Positions 1-8,191 of a stretch of 36,990 bases of DNA are shown here, piece after piece. The stretch covers positions 1 through 36,990 of the forward strand of contig CALHEE010000008.1 in the NCBI GenBank assembly GCA_938023415.1, in the 5' to 3' direction. The notes below the pieces were generated by a model, which saw only the letters and a list, made by a program, of their open reading frames with translations, searched no databases and was not told the DNA's origin. The position numbers were made by a program, and so were the translations under genes. Numbering within the stretch: the stretch's first letter is position 1; the number at the start of each line of letters is the position of its first letter. This stretch comes from Minisyncoccota bacterium. GTDB lineage: Bacteria > Patescibacteriota > Minisyncoccia > Minisyncoccales > GBS-2.

Positions 1-450
1 ACAACCGTAATTACTACAAGTAAAATATCTTGTCGGATCTAGTTCTAACTGAAAGTAAAGACAAAACTTTTGCGGTCGATTATTTCCCTCCCTATACCAA
101 AAATATTGTCTTACGCCATTGCCAGTGGGAATGGGGTTTAAATAAATTTGTAAATCTTCATTTACGGGAAGGATTTGTTCTCCGCAAAGATCAGTAGCAC
201 AAGAAAAAGGAGTAGGAAGGCTAGTTGGATAATAACCTAAGTCATTGTACCTCAGTTCCAGAGCATTAACGATCTGGCGCAAATCCGCCTTCCCTTTAAT
301 GTCTCGCTGTTTTTTTCTCATGTCCATAAAGTTAATAGAAACAATGGCGATCAAAAAAACAATAATAGTAAGGACAAGTAAAAGCTCAACTAAAGTGAAG
401 CCACTAATTTTTTTAAATCTTTCTGCTTTGCTTTTAAAGAAAGATGTCAT
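1..450 (-). CDS. Type IV prepilin / pseudopilin, C-terminus beyond window
   Basis: The minus strand reads 150 codons from an ATG at 450 to the window edge without a stop. Residues 16-26 read SGFTLVELLLV, a class III (prepilin) signal: short basic N-terminus, cleavage expected between G17 and F18, Glu at +5 of the mature protein, then a hydrophobic helix to about residue 37. A GspG/PilA-like segment follows (DMRKKQRDIKGKADLRQIVNAL), then a cysteine-containing globular part. An in-frame stop at 478-480 fixes the start at 450. The substrate would be cleaved by a prepilin peptidase, not seen here, and assembled by the PilB/PilC machine encoded at 22.5-29.4 kb. A TTGTCT-N16-TATACT promoter lies upstream, leaving a leader of roughly 25 nt. 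Whether it is a major or minor pilin cannot be told from the fragment. Confidence 0.88.
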   Translation of the reverse strand, partial: MTSFFKSKAERFKKISGFTLVELLLVLTIIVFLIAIVSINFMDMRKKQRDIKGKADLRQIVNALELRYNDLGYYPTSLPTPFSCATDLCGEQILPVNEDLQIYLNPIPTGNGVRQYFWYREGNNRPQKFCLYFQLELDPTRYFTCSNYGC

Positions 451-479
451 CTTTTCCCTTTTTGTTTTCCTTATTTTTT

Positions 480-507
480 AGTATAAAAGAAAATCGCAAA
501 AAGACAA
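480..507 (-). promoter_or_regulatory. Promoter of the prepilin gene
   Basis: TTGTCT (502-507) and TATACT (480-485) are separated by 16 nt on the minus strand. The -10 box is 29 nt from the ATG, so this gene has a conventional leader. Confidence 0.5.
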
Positions 508-519
508 GCTAAGGGTTTT

Positions 520-605
520 TGGTGCGGACGGTGGGACTTGCACCCACACGGGAAAACCCCATACGCCCCTCAAACGTACGCGTCTGCTAATTCCGCCACG
601 TCCGC
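520..605 (-). tRNA. tRNA-Leu(GAG)
   Basis: Acceptor stem GCGGACG/CGTCCGC, anticodon loop TTGAGGG (anticodon GAG), long variable arm as in class II tRNAs, discriminator A and an encoded CCA (520-522). The D-loop has AATTAGCAG where AATTGGTAG is usual, and the T-loop is TGCAAGT instead of TTCRANN. This is a coupled G18 to A and U55 to G change, also present in tRNA-Cys at 31823. Confidence 0.95.
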
Positions 606-613
606 CCATTTTT

Positions 614-642
614 ATTTTAATAAATTTAAGGCTTCAAAACAA
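614..642 (-). promoter_or_regulatory. Promoter of tRNA-Leu(GAG)
   Basis: TTGTTT (637-642), 17 nt spacer, TAAAAT (614-619) on the minus strand, lying over the 3' end of the MBL-fold hydrolase gene. The -10 box ends 8 nt before the first base of the tRNA, so the primary transcript should carry almost no 5' leader. Confidence 0.55.
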
Positions 643-1279
643 TTATTTTTGCTTCTTCAGGCGACAAGTCTTTCTTTTTAATCGATAATTTTTTTGTCGG
701 TTCTAAAGATTTTATTCCAAAAGTTTTCAAAAATTTATCCAAGGTTTCAAGTTTGATTTTTATTTTTGGAATCCAATAATGCATAGGGATAGTAATTTTT
801 GGTTCAAGTTGGTTCATAATCTTTACCGCTTCTTTAGAAGAAATGGTAAAAACCCCACCTACCGGAATCATTAAAATATCGATCTCTCCTATCGCTTCTA
901 ATTGTTCTTGGGTTAATTCCTTTTGCCCAAAATCTCCCAAATGACAAATTCTTAAATCTTCCGCCTCGATAATAAAAATATTATTCTCTCCCCTTTCTTT
1001 ACCCTGGACATTGTCATGAAAACTCAAAATTCCTTGAACAAACACATTCTTTATTTCATATTCTCCAGGGCTGTCAATCAAAAAATAATTACCTGAAATT
1101 GCCTCAACATTATCATGATCTTTGTGATGGTGGGAAATTAATAAAATATCAGCCTCTAATTTTGGTAACCTCAAACCGATCTCTGGGGAAAAGGGGTCAA
1201 TCACAATAGAAACTTGCTCTCCTTTATTTTTGGGAATCAAAATTTGAAAACAAGACTGGCCGTACCAAAAAAGTTGCAT
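626..1279 (-). CDS. MBL-fold metal-dependent hydrolase
   Basis: A 217-residue protein of the small metallo-beta-lactamase-fold family (UPF0173 / L-ascorbate-6-phosphate-lactonase-like). Visible metal-ligand motifs are HHHKDHDN at about 50-57 (HxHxDH-type), HLGDFG at about 112-117 and a late PMHYW histidine at about 165-169. It starts with the typical strand MQLFWYGQSCF. No signal peptide or membrane segment is seen, so it should be cytoplasmic. The true substrate is unknown; hydrolase is a fold-based assignment. The gene has its own promoter whose -10 box ends 6 nt before the ATG, so its mRNA is probably leaderless. It is divergent from the S1-domain gene at 1341. Confidence 0.85.
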   Translation of the reverse strand: MQLFWYGQSCFQILIPKNKGEQVSIVIDPFSPEIGLRLPKLEADILLISHHHKDHDNVEAISGNYFLIDSPGEYEIKNVFVQGILSFHDNVQGKERGENNIFIIEAEDLRICHLGDFGQKELTQEQLEAIGEIDILMIPVGGVFTISSKEAVKIMNQLEPKITIPMHYWIPKIKIKLETLDKFLKTFGIKSLEPTKKLSIKKKDLSPEEAKIIVLKP

Positions 1280-1285
1280 AAGGTT

Positions 1286-1314
1286 ATTTTAACATTGCTC
1301 TTGAAAAGAAGCAA
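1286..1314 (-). promoter_or_regulatory. Leaderless-type promoter of the MBL hydrolase
   Basis: TTGCTT (1309-1314), 17 nt spacer, TAAAAT (1286-1291) on the minus strand; the -10 ends 6 nt from the ATG at 1279. It overlaps the divergent S1-gene promoter. Confidence 0.6.
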
Positions 1315-1324
1315 GAAATATTAT
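1295..1324 (+). promoter_or_regulatory. Promoter of the S1-domain/ftsH unit
   Basis: TTGCTC (1295-1300), 18 nt spacer, TATTAT (1319-1324). The gap to the ATG at 1341 is 16 nt, giving a leader of about 10 nt with no clear Shine-Dalgarno. It shares DNA with the divergent promoter at 1286-1314. Confidence 0.45.
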
Positions 1325-1340
1325 AAGTTAAGTAGGTAGT

Positions 1341-2144
1341 ATGATAAATCGGATGAAAAAATTGCTAACAGAAAATGAATTATTGAAACCACCAACCATT
1401 GGTCAGGTGGTTAAGGGAAAGGTTTTAAGCAAAGGAAAAAAGGCAATTTTTTTGGATTTGGGAGCAATTGGCACAGGAGTGATTTATGGAAGAGAATTTT
1501 TAGAGTCAAAAGATCAACTTAAAAATTTAAAGATTGGAGATGAGGTTTTAGCAAAAATAATCGATTTAGACAATGAAGAAGGACTTATTGAATTGTCAGT
1601 CAAAGAAGCATCACAAGAAGTAACCTTTGAAATTTTAAAAGAAAAAAAGAAAAGCGGTGAGGTCTTAAAAGTAAAGATTTTGGGAGCAAACAAAGGAGGA
1701 CTGTTAACTGAGGTTTTAGGAATTCCTGCTTTTCTGCCTGTCTCTCAATTAAAACCAGAGCATTATCCAAAAGTAGAAAACGGAGACAAAAACCAAATTT
1801 TGAAAAGGCTTCAAAAATTTATAGGAAAAGAGCTTGAGGTTCAGGTTTTAAATATTCTTTCTGAAAGTCGTCAACTCATTCTTACTGAAAGAATAAAAAA
1901 GAAAGAAAAAACCCCTAGCCAATTAGAGGGCCCAAAAGTAGGAGAGGTGGTAGAAGGAGAAATTAGCGCCATTACCTCCTTTGGAGCTTTCGTGAAATTT
2001 GGAGATTTAGAGGGACTGGTCCCCTTCTCTGAATACAACATGGATAACTTGAAGGTGGGAGAAAGGGTGAGGGTAAAAATTATAGAAATAAAAGACGATA
2101 AAATTTATTTATCTTTAAAATTGGAAAATGAAAAATTTCACTAA
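1341..2144 (+). CDS. S1 RNA-binding domain protein (ribosomal protein S1-like)
   Basis: A 267-residue protein with three S1/OB-fold repeats at about 20-88 (GQVVKGKVLSKGKKAIFLDL), 105-184 (more diverged) and 200-262 (GEVVEGEISAITSFGAFVKF). Repeat 3 has the canonical TSFGAFVKFGDLEGLVPFSE core. Full-length bacterial S1 has four to six repeats, so this is a short S1 of the kind found in reduced genomes, where it would help mRNA bind the 30S subunit. The start at 1341 is the first ATG; M5 is an alternative. It overlaps ftsH by 17 nt, so the two are probably cotranscribed. In a genome with several apparently leaderless mRNAs, the exact role of S1 would be worth knowing. Confidence 0.87.
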   Translation: MINRMKKLLTENELLKPPTIGQVVKGKVLSKGKKAIFLDLGAIGTGVIYGREFLESKDQLKNLKIGDEVLAKIIDLDNEEGLIELSVKEASQEVTFEILKEKKKSGEVLKVKILGANKGGLLTEVLGIPAFLPVSQLKPEHYPKVENGDKNQILKRLQKFIGKELEVQVLNILSESRQLILTERIKKKEKTPSQLEGPKVGEVVEGEISAITSFGAFVKFGDLEGLVPFSEYNMDNLKVGERVRVKIIEIKDDKIYLSLKLENEKFH

Positions 2145-3999
2145 AAATTTCCTTCTTTTAATAATTCTTTTTTTTCTCACCTCTCTCTTTTTTAGTTTTT
2201 TCTCAAAACCTTTTCAGGAAAAAAAGGAAATTTCGCTCACTAAATTGGTTGAAGAAATCAATCAGGGAAGAGTGAAAAAAATTACCGCTATTGGAAATCA
2301 GTTAGAAATCGTCTACCAAGATAACTCTCGGGTTTATTCTAAAAAGGAGCCAGAAGCTGCTCTTTCTCAATCTCTGATTAATTACGGAGCAATTAGAGAA
2401 AAATTGAGCCAAGTTGAAATTGAAACTAAGGAAGTAGGAAATGTCTGGAGTTGGTTGGGCCCAATTTTATTTTCTCTCTTGCCTTTTTTGATTCTAATTT
2501 TCTTTTTCTGGAGCATTTTCCGCCAAGCAAAAACTGGTACCACCCAGATTTTCGACTTTACTAAAGCAAAACCAAGACTCTTTGGGGCAGGATCAAAACA
2601 AAAGGAAAAGGTCAGCTTTGATGATGTAGGAGGACTAAAAGAAGCTAAAGAAGAACTAAAAGAGGTGGTCGATTTTTTGAAAAATCCAAAAAAATATTTA
2701 CAATTGGGAGCAAAGATCCCCCGGGGGGTTTTATTAATAGGCGCTCCCGGTACCGGAAAAACTTTATTGGCCAAAGCCATTGCCTCCCAAGCTAATGTTC
2801 CTTTCTTCTCAATTACCGCCTCTGAGGTGATTGAGCTTTTTGTTGGAGTAGGAAGTGCGAGGATTAGAAGTCTCTTTGAACAGGCAAGAAAAGTCGGACG
2901 GGCAATTATCTTTATTGATGAAATCGATAGCATCGGAAAAATAAGGGGGGTAGGGGTAACTGGTGGGCACGAAGAGAGGGAACAAACTTTAAATCAATTA
3001 TTGGCAGAAATGGATGGAATTGGAAGGGAAGAAGGAATCTTGGTTTTTGCTGCTACTAATAGACCTGAATTGTTAGACCCTGCTCTTTTGCGACCAGGAA
3101 GATTTGACCGAAGAATCGTTTTAGATTTACCAGATGTTGGAGAAAGGGAGGAAATTTTAAAAATCCATTGTCGAGGAAAACCATTGGCTTTAAATGTTAA
3201 TTTAAGGGAAATTGCGGAAAGAACTCCTGGTTTTTCTGGAGCAGATTTAGCCAATGTCGTCAATGAAGCAGCTATCTTAGCGGCAAGAAAAAACAAACAA
3301 CAAATTTTCCAAGAAGAATTTTTAGAGGCAATTGAAAAAGTTTTGTTGGGACCAGAAAGAAAATCCCATATTTTGTCACTTAAAGAAAAAGAAATCGCTG
3401 CCTATCACGAAACTGGACATGCCTTGGTCTCTGCCTTTTTGCCAGAGGCAGAGCCAGTGAGAAAAATTTCCATCATTGCTCGGGGATTGGCTGCAGGTTA
3501 TACCTTGAAATCACCGAAAGAAGAAAGGAAATTTAAAACAAAATCTGAATTTTTGGCAGAAATGGCTGCTCTTTTAGGAGGTTACTGTGCCGAAAAAATA
3601 AAATTTGGTGAAATTACTACTGGGGCAGCCAATGATTTGGAAAGAGCTACTCAACTGGCAAAAAAAATGGTTATGGAATTTGGAATGTCGGCTTTAGGCC
3701 CTATTACTTTCGGAAAGAAAGAAGAGTTGATTTTTTTGGGAAAGGAGGAAATCTTGAGAGATTATTCTGAAAAGGTAGCGGCAAAAATTGATCGAGAAAT
3801 TGAAAAATTAATTAAAGAATCAGAAGAAACAGCTACAAAAATTTTAACCAAAAAAAGAGGGCTTTTGGAAAAAATTGCCAAAAGATTAATAGAAAAAGAA
3901 ACGATAGAAAAAGAAGAATTCGAAGAATTAATTGGAAAAACAGAAAAACCAAAAAGAGTTAAAGCTCAAGAAAAAGTAGTTGAAATAAAAATCAAATAA
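2128..3999 (+). CDS. ftsH: ATP-dependent zinc metalloprotease FtsH
   Basis: A 623-residue membrane-anchored AAA+ protease that degrades misfolded membrane proteins and some cytosolic regulators. Order of parts: TM helix at about 8-25, small extracytoplasmic domain to about 105, second TM at about 107-130, AAA+ module with Walker A GAPGTGKT (205-212), pore motif FVGVG (238-242), Walker B IIFIDEID (260-267) and SRH with GRFDRR (324-329). The M41 peptidase has zinc motif HETGH (427-431) and a later acidic ligand in [10 protein letters not shown]. Length is typical. It starts inside the 3' end of the S1-domain gene with no clear Shine-Dalgarno, suggesting coupled translation. All catalytic residues are present. 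A tRNA promoter lies over its last codons. Confidence 0.98.
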   Translation: MKNFTKNFLLLIILFFLTSLFFSFFSKPFQEKKEISLTKLVEEINQGRVKKITAIGNQLEIVYQDNSRVYSKKEPEAALSQSLINYGAIREKLSQVEIETKEVGNVWSWLGPILFSLLPFLILIFFFWSIFRQAKTGTTQIFDFTKAKPRLFGAGSKQKEKVSFDDVGGLKEAKEELKEVVDFLKNPKKYLQLGAKIPRGVLLIGAPGTGKTLLAKAIASQANVPFFSITASEVIELFVGVGSARIRSLFEQARKVGRAIIFIDEIDSIGKIRGVGVTGGHEEREQTLNQLLAEMDGIGREEGILVFAATNRPELLDPALLRPGRFDRRIVLDLPDVGEREEILKIHCRGKPLALNVNLREIAERTPGFSGADLANVVNEAAILAARKNKQQIFQEEFLEAIEKVLLGPERKSHILSLKEKEIAAYHETGHALVSAFLPEAEPVRKISIIARGLAAGYTLKSPKEERKFKTKSEFLAEMAALLGGYCAEKIKFGEITTGAANDLERATQLAKKMVMEFGMSALGPITFGKKEELIFLGKEEILRDYSEKVAAKIDREIEKLIKESEETATKILTKKRGLLEKIAKRLIEKETIEKEEFEELIGKTEKPKRVKAQEKVVEIKIK

Positions 4000-4008
4000 A
4001 ATTAAAAT
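3980..4008 (+). promoter_or_regulatory. Promoter of the tRNA-Ile/tRNA-Val/rplS unit
   Basis: TTGAAA (3980-3985), 17 nt spacer, TAAAAT (4003-4008), overlapping the 3' end of ftsH. The -10 box ends 5 nt before the first base of tRNA-Ile, so transcription should start at or beside the mature tRNA 5' end. Confidence 0.6.
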
Positions 4009-4013
4009 AAAAA

Positions 4014-4085
4014 GGGCATGTAGCTCAGTGGTAGAGCATCGTCCTTATAAGACGAGGGTCGCAGGTTCGATCCCTGCCATGCCCA
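4014..4085 (+). tRNA. tRNA-Ile(TAT)
   Basis: Acceptor GGGCATG/CATGCCC, anticodon stem TCGTC/GACGA around loop CTTATAA (anticodon TAT), T-loop TTCGATC, discriminator A, no encoded CCA. UAU directly reads AUA. It is followed after 3 nt by tRNA-Val. Confidence 0.95.
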
Positions 4086-4088
4086 CAG

Positions 4089-4163
4089 GGGCACTTGGCG
4101 CAATGGTAGCGCGTTCGCTTGACGTGCGAAAGGTTGGGGGTTCGAGTCCCTCAGTGCCCACCA
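4089..4163 (+). tRNA. tRNA-Val(GAC)
   Basis: Acceptor GGGCACT/AGTGCCC, anticodon loop TTGACGT (anticodon GAC), T-loop TTCGAGT, discriminator A and an encoded CCA at 4161-4163. The rplS start codon begins 5 nt after the CCA. Confidence 0.95.
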
Positions 4164-4168
4164 AATTT

Positions 4169-4519
4169 ATGGAAAAAGAAATAAAAAATTTTTTAGCGCC
4201 TTTCTTAAAGAAAGATCTCCCTGAAATAAAACCTGGTGATACTGTTTGCGTTTATCAGAAGCTAAAAGAAGGAGAGAAAGAAAAAATTCAAACTTTTGAA
4301 GGAATAGTTATTGCCAGAAAGCATGGAAAAGAAATTGGCGCTACGATCACCGTGAGAAGAGAAATTTCGGGAATTGGAGTTGAAAAAATTTTTCCTCTTC
4401 ACTCACCAACAATTACAAAGATTGAAATCTTAAAAAGAGGAAAAGTGAGGAGGGCAAAACTTTATTATTTAAGAAAAGCGGTTGGTAAAAAGAAGAAAAT
4501 CAAAATAAAGAAAGAATGA
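4169..4519 (+). CDS. rplS: 50S ribosomal protein L19
   Basis: A 116-residue L19. Recognisable elements are [16 protein letters not shown], the strand [22 protein letters not shown], the [11 protein letters not shown] core (about 70-80) and the basic [10 protein letters not shown] tail, extended by a lysine-rich C-terminus. L19 sits at the 30S-50S interface near bridge B8. A longer open frame runs back into the two upstream tRNAs, but homology starts at the ATG at 4169, only 5 nt (aattt) after the CCA of tRNA-Val. There is no room for a Shine-Dalgarno outside the tRNA, so translation probably starts on an mRNA made leaderless by tRNA 3' processing. The stop overlaps the next ATG by 4 nt. Confidence 0.96.
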   Translation: MEKEIKNFLAPFLKKDLPEIKPGDTVCVYQKLKEGEKEKIQTFEGIVIARKHGKEIGATITVRREISGIGVEKIFPLHSPTITKIEILKRGKVRRAKLYYLRKAVGKKKKIKIKKE

Positions 4520-5958
4520 AAATGAAGTTGAGAAAGTTTATCAACTACCTTCCTCTCGCTTTTTTAATTTTAGCTAGTTTTCTTACCAGGTTTTATCATC
4601 TCGATCATCCTAAAAAAGTTGTCTTTGATGAGGCCCATTTTGGTCTTTACGCCACAAAATATCTTTCTCGCCAATATTATTATGATATCCATCCCCCATT
4701 TGGGAAACTTCTCTTTGGCCTGGTCGCTTTTTTAACTAAGGCCAAGCCTGGTTTTAATTTTGCCATCTCTACTGAATACGGAAATTTTAATTTTTTTCCT
4801 TTAAGGGCAACGGTCGCTTTTTTTGGTTTTCTTTTTGTAATTTTAATATTCTTTTTAACGAAAGAAATGGGCGGATCTCAAAAAATGGCCTTTTTGTCCG
4901 CCTTTTTTGTTCTCTTTGATAATGCCTTCCTCGTCCAATCCAGATTGATTTTACTTGACACTATCTTAATTTTTTTTATCTTTCTCTCTTTACTTCTCTA
5001 TCTTTGGACAAAAAAGGCGAAGGTTTTTTCCTTAAAGTGGTACCTCCTTTTAACTTTTTTAGGCCTTTCTTTAGGTTGCGCCATTTCGACAAAATTAATA
5101 GGTTTTGGAATTTTTGCCCTTTTGTGGGTATGGGAGATTTTAGAAGAAAATTTTTTTTCAAAAGAAAAAAAAGAAATTCTCTTAAAAATTTTTTTCCTTT
5201 TCTTTTTACCAATTTTTCTTTATCTTCTCTTTTTCTTCATTCATCTTCAACTCCTTCCTCTTCCCTGCCAAGAAAACTGTGGAGAAGTTTTGGAATTGAA
5301 AAAATGGAAAACGTTCTTTGATATTACCGATTTCACCTATTTTGTCCAAGAATTGAATACTCCCCCATCAGGAAATCTTTTTCAGAAAATTTTAAAAATT
5401 CACAAATCCATCTTGAAAAATACCTTCAGCTTCTCAAGCTACCCTTGGGAAAGTAAATGGTACAGCTGGCCATTCTTGATCAGGCCTATTTGTTATTTTT
5501 GGGAAAAGAGAGATAAAGAAATGGTCATCATTTACTTTTTAGGAAATCCTTTAATCTGGTGGATTTCTGGAATTGGGTTTTTGATCTATTTTTATTTAAT
5601 AGTGAGAAACCATCTTTTCCGTTCGAAAATGAACTTGCCGGCCATCTTTTACTCAGAAAAATCTCGGATGCTTGTTTTGGGTTATTTGTTTTTCTTTCTA
5701 CCCTTTTCAGTCATTCCTAGATTTTTATTACTTTATCACTATCTTCCCGCCTTAACCTTTTTAATTATCCTTTTTGCGTTTGTTTTTTGCAGTCTTTTGG
5801 AAAAATTATCTGCCAGGTTTTCAAACATCATTTTCTTTTCAGTTTTAATTTTGATTTTCTTAAGTTTTCTTTATTTTCTTCCTTTGAGCTATGGCCTTCC
5901 CTTAACTGAAGGTTCTTTTAGGAAAAGATTATGGCTTCCTAGTTGGGGCTTTTGGTAA
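4516..5958 (+). CDS. PMT-family (GT39-like) membrane glycosyltransferase, copy 1
   Basis: A 480-residue multi-pass protein of the dolichyl-phosphate-mannose protein mannosyltransferase superfamily. It carries the loop-1 acidic pair FDEAHFG (D38, E39) after the first TM helix and HPPFGK (59-64), followed by about ten hydrophobic segments. Such enzymes move a sugar from a polyprenyl-phosphate carrier to a protein or glycan on the outer face of the membrane; the acceptor here is unknown. It overlaps rplS by 4 nt (ATGA) and is close in sequence to the second copy at 8192. M3 is an alternative start. The block up to 9619 looks like one transcription unit ending at a terminator at 9658. Confidence 0.88.
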   Translation: MKMKLRKFINYLPLAFLILASFLTRFYHLDHPKKVVFDEAHFGLYATKYLSRQYYYDIHPPFGKLLFGLVAFLTKAKPGFNFAISTEYGNFNFFPLRATVAFFGFLFVILIFFLTKEMGGSQKMAFLSAFFVLFDNAFLVQSRLILLDTILIFFIFLSLLLYLWTKKAKVFSLKWYLLLTFLGLSLGCAISTKLIGFGIFALLWVWEILEENFFSKEKKEILLKIFFLFFLPIFLYLLFFFIHLQLLPLPCQENCGEVLELKKWKTFFDITDFTYFVQELNTPPSGNLFQKILKIHKSILKNTFSFSSYPWESKWYSWPFLIRPICYFWEKRDKEMVIIYFLGNPLIWWISGIGFLIYFYLIVRNHLFRSKMNLPAIFYSEKSRMLVLGYLFFFLPFSVIPRFLLLYHYLPALTFLIILFAFVFCSLLEKLSARFSNIIFFSVLILIFLSFLYFLPLSYGLPLTEGSFRKRLWLPSWGFW

Positions 5959-5975
5959 GTTTTTTGGAGGAAAAA

Positions 5976-6668
5976 ATGAATTTAAAAATTATTTACCAAG
6001 ATGAAAATTTATTAGTTTTAGAAAAACCTGCAGGAATGATCGTCTTTCCAGAAGGAAAGATAAAAGAAAAAACTCTTGTCGATTTTCTTTTAGAAAGATA
6101 CCCTGAGTTAAAGAAGGTGGGTGAAGCTCCAAGATACGGAGTGGTCCATAGATTAGACAAGGAAACTTCTGGAATTTTGTTGGTGGCAAAAAATGAAAAA
6201 GCCCTAAAATTTTTTCAAAGGCAATTTAAGGAAAGAAAGGTAATTAAAAAATATTTGGCCCTTTTACATGGAAGACTTAAAGAAAATTTTGGTAGAATTG
6301 AAACCTTAATCGGCCGTTCACCCAAAAATGGCCAAAAACAAAAAGTTTATTTACCTTTTGAACCAAAGGCAAAAGGGAAAAGAAAAGCCATCACTGAATA
6401 TCGGGTCTTAGAGAGATTTCAAAATTATACCTTATGTGAAGTGATGCCAAAAACTGGCAGAAAGCATCAAATCAGGGTTCATTTTAGTTATTTGGGCCAT
6501 CCCATTGTCGGAGATAAAATTTATAGCTTCAAAAATCAAAAATCTAAACTAAAAAGGCACTTCTTGCATGCCTTTTATTTAAAAATAAAAATGCCAGAGG
6601 GAAGAGAAAGAGAGTTTCAATCAGAATTACCAAAAGATTTGAAAGAATTTCTTGAAAAATTAAGATGA
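5976..6668 (+). CDS. RluA-family 23S rRNA/tRNA pseudouridine synthase
   Basis: A 230-residue pseudouridine synthase with catalytic motif HRLDKETSG (D61 is the nucleophile), the substrate-side KKYLALLHG block and the late RKHQIRVHFSYLGHPIVGD motif. There is no N-terminal S4 domain, so it is shorter than RluC/RluD and nearer RluA in size; the target uridine cannot be told. The start is set at 5976 because GGAGG (5966-5970) lies 5 nt before that ATG and homology begins there; an upstream in-frame ATG at 5943 overlaps the preceding gene. It sits oddly inside a glycan-related operon, a common mixing in reduced genomes. It overlaps the next gene by 4 nt. Confidence 0.93.
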   Translation: MNLKIIYQDENLLVLEKPAGMIVFPEGKIKEKTLVDFLLERYPELKKVGEAPRYGVVHRLDKETSGILLVAKNEKALKFFQRQFKERKVIKKYLALLHGRLKENFGRIETLIGRSPKNGQKQKVYLPFEPKAKGKRKAITEYRVLERFQNYTLCEVMPKTGRKHQIRVHFSYLGHPIVGDKIYSFKNQKSKLKRHFLHAFYLKIKMPEGREREFQSELPKDLKEFLEKLR

Positions 6669-6943
6669 GAGAATTTTTAAAAAAAATTCAACAATGGCCA
6701 AGGAAAAGAAAAAAGATTTTGCTTTGGATGACGATCATCATTTTGGGGATCTTTCTTTTTAGATTTTATATTGGTAATCTCCAAAAAAAATTTCAAGCCT
6801 TGAGGCCAAACGAAAAAAGGGAAATTCTTAAAAAAAGGGGAAATGAATGGCAGAAGATAGAAGAAGAATTAAAAAAATTAGAAAAAGAGTTAGAGGATCT
6901 TTATAAAGCTTTTCAGCCAAAGAAAAATGAAAATGTGAAATAA
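6665..6943 (+). CDS. Small single-pass membrane protein with C-terminal coiled coil
   Basis: A 92-residue protein I do not recognise. A very basic N-terminus (KKIQQWPRKRKK) is followed by one TM helix at about 18-35 and an E/K-rich heptad region at about 58-83. The positive-inside rule puts the N-terminus in the cytoplasm and the coiled coil outside. The layout resembles FtsB/DivIC/FtsL-type proteins, but there is no sequence proof. It overlaps the pseudouridine synthase by 4 nt and precedes the O-antigen-ligase-like gene by 17 nt, so it is part of the same operon. Confidence 0.7.
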   Translation: MREFLKKIQQWPRKRKKILLWMTIIILGIFLFRFYIGNLQKKFQALRPNEKREILKKRGNEWQKIEEELKKLEKELEDLYKAFQPKKNENVK

Positions 6944-6960
6944 AAAAGTTTAGAGAACAT

Positions 6961-8190
6961 ATGATCGGAGATTTAGAGAAAAATTTGAGAGAAAAAATTT
7001 TGTTTTTCTCATGGATCCTTTTCTTTATTGGCGCATTTTTTAATTATCTTCTTTACTTTTCCTTCAAAGATTTTTTATCATTTTCTTTTTTCTTAAATTC
7101 TCTCATTAACCTTTCCTCCGATCTTTTTTTCCTCATTTTTTTCATTTTTCTTTTTCTTTCTTTCAAAACAGGTTTAAAACTTTCTCATGAGGGATTGGTC
7201 CTTTTTTTCGCTTTGCTTTTTTATCTCATTTTGTCTTTTTCCTCTACATTTTGGAGTGTCTTTCCAGGCACTACATTTTGGAAGAGCTTTAATTTATTAA
7301 TTTTAAGCTTTCCTCCTTTATTCACCTCTCTTAATTTTTCCAAACCAAAATTTCTCCTAAATAGTTTTGGAACCCTTCTTTCTTTCCTCTCTATCTTCAC
7401 CATTTTTTGCAATTTTATCTTACAAATTTTAGTTAAAAATCACCTTTACCTTTTTGGCAATCCCAATCCTTTTGGTTTTTGGCTTTTTTTAACCAGCGCT
7501 ATTACTTTTTTTCTCTATTTTTTTAATTCAAAAAAATATTTTTTCTTCTTTTTTCTCATTCAAATTTTCACTTTAATGTCTACTTTTTCCAGAGGATCTT
7601 TGCTGGGGGTAATGGGATTTTTTCTTTGTTTTTTCTTTCTCCTTTGGCAAAAAAGAAGAGAACTTTTGAAACCTTTCTTATTAAAAACCCTTCCTCTCTT
7701 TTTTATCCTCGGAATAACTTCTATTTTAATTTCTCCTCAAGGCTGGTTGACAAAATTCAAACTAGGAATGAACAAAAGAATAGAAATTTGGAAAGAAGGG
7801 TTCGCACTTTGGAAAGAAAAACCATTTTTAGGTCATGGCTTTGGAGCTTCTGATTTTTTGCTTTTCCAAAGAATCATTCCGCCTCCGTTTAGTTATCCCT
7901 CTTTTCATAATGTCTTTTTCGAAACTCTTGCAGATTTAGGAATTGTTGGTCTTTTAATTTTAGTGTTTTTCTGGTTTTTCGCGATTAAATTTGGTATAAA
8001 AAAATTGAAAATGGCTAAGGCTGAAGAGGAAATTCTTCCTTTAATTTTTCTCCTCTCTCTTCAAGGAGGTATTTTTTTAAATTCTCTTTTTGAATCCCAC
8101 ATTGCCCCTCAGGCCCTTTCTTTTCTATACTCTCTTTGGATATTTTTCACTTCCTTCTTATTAAATCCCAATCTTTATAAAAGAGAGTAA
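6961..8190 (+). CDS. O-antigen ligase/polymerase-like (Wzy/WaaL) membrane protein
   Basis: A 409-residue protein with about ten to twelve hydrophobic helices and one large loop. The Wzy_C-type signature is visible: STFSRGSLLG (about 204-213) followed by RIEIWKEGFALWKEKPFLGHG (about 272-292) and FHNVFFETLADLGIVGLL. In this family the loop arginine and histidine act on undecaprenyl-linked glycans. Placement between two PMT-family glycosyltransferases suggests a shared job in surface polysaccharide or glycoprotein assembly. Whether it polymerises repeat units or ligates them to a protein cannot be told; a Patescibacterium has no lipid A core, so WaaL activity in the strict sense is unlikely. Confidence 0.85.
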   Translation: MIGDLEKNLREKILFFSWILFFIGAFFNYLLYFSFKDFLSFSFFLNSLINLSSDLFFLIFFIFLFLSFKTGLKLSHEGLVLFFALLFYLILSFSSTFWSVFPGTTFWKSFNLLILSFPPLFTSLNFSKPKFLLNSFGTLLSFLSIFTIFCNFILQILVKNHLYLFGNPNPFGFWLFLTSAITFFLYFFNSKKYFFFFFLIQIFTLMSTFSRGSLLGVMGFFLCFFFLLWQKRRELLKPFLLKTLPLFFILGITSILISPQGWLTKFKLGMNKRIEIWKEGFALWKEKPFLGHGFGASDFLLFQRIIPPPFSYPSFHNVFFETLADLGIVGLLILVFFWFFAIKFGIKKLKMAKAEEEILPLIFLLSLQGGIFLNSLFESHIAPQALSFLYSLWIFFTSFLLNPNLYKRE

Positions 8191-8191
8191 A

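Noticed and set aside
2382-2933. A long minus-strand open frame opposite ftsH, and similar antisense frames elsewhere (for example 12098-12631 and 11520-11867)
   Set aside because: They are shadows of strongly conserved genes with no promoter, start signal or recognisable domain.
4028-4168. An N-terminal extension of L19 running back through two tRNAs
   Set aside because: The frame is open only because the tRNAs lack stops in it; it translates tRNA sequence, and L19 similarity begins at the ATG at 4169.
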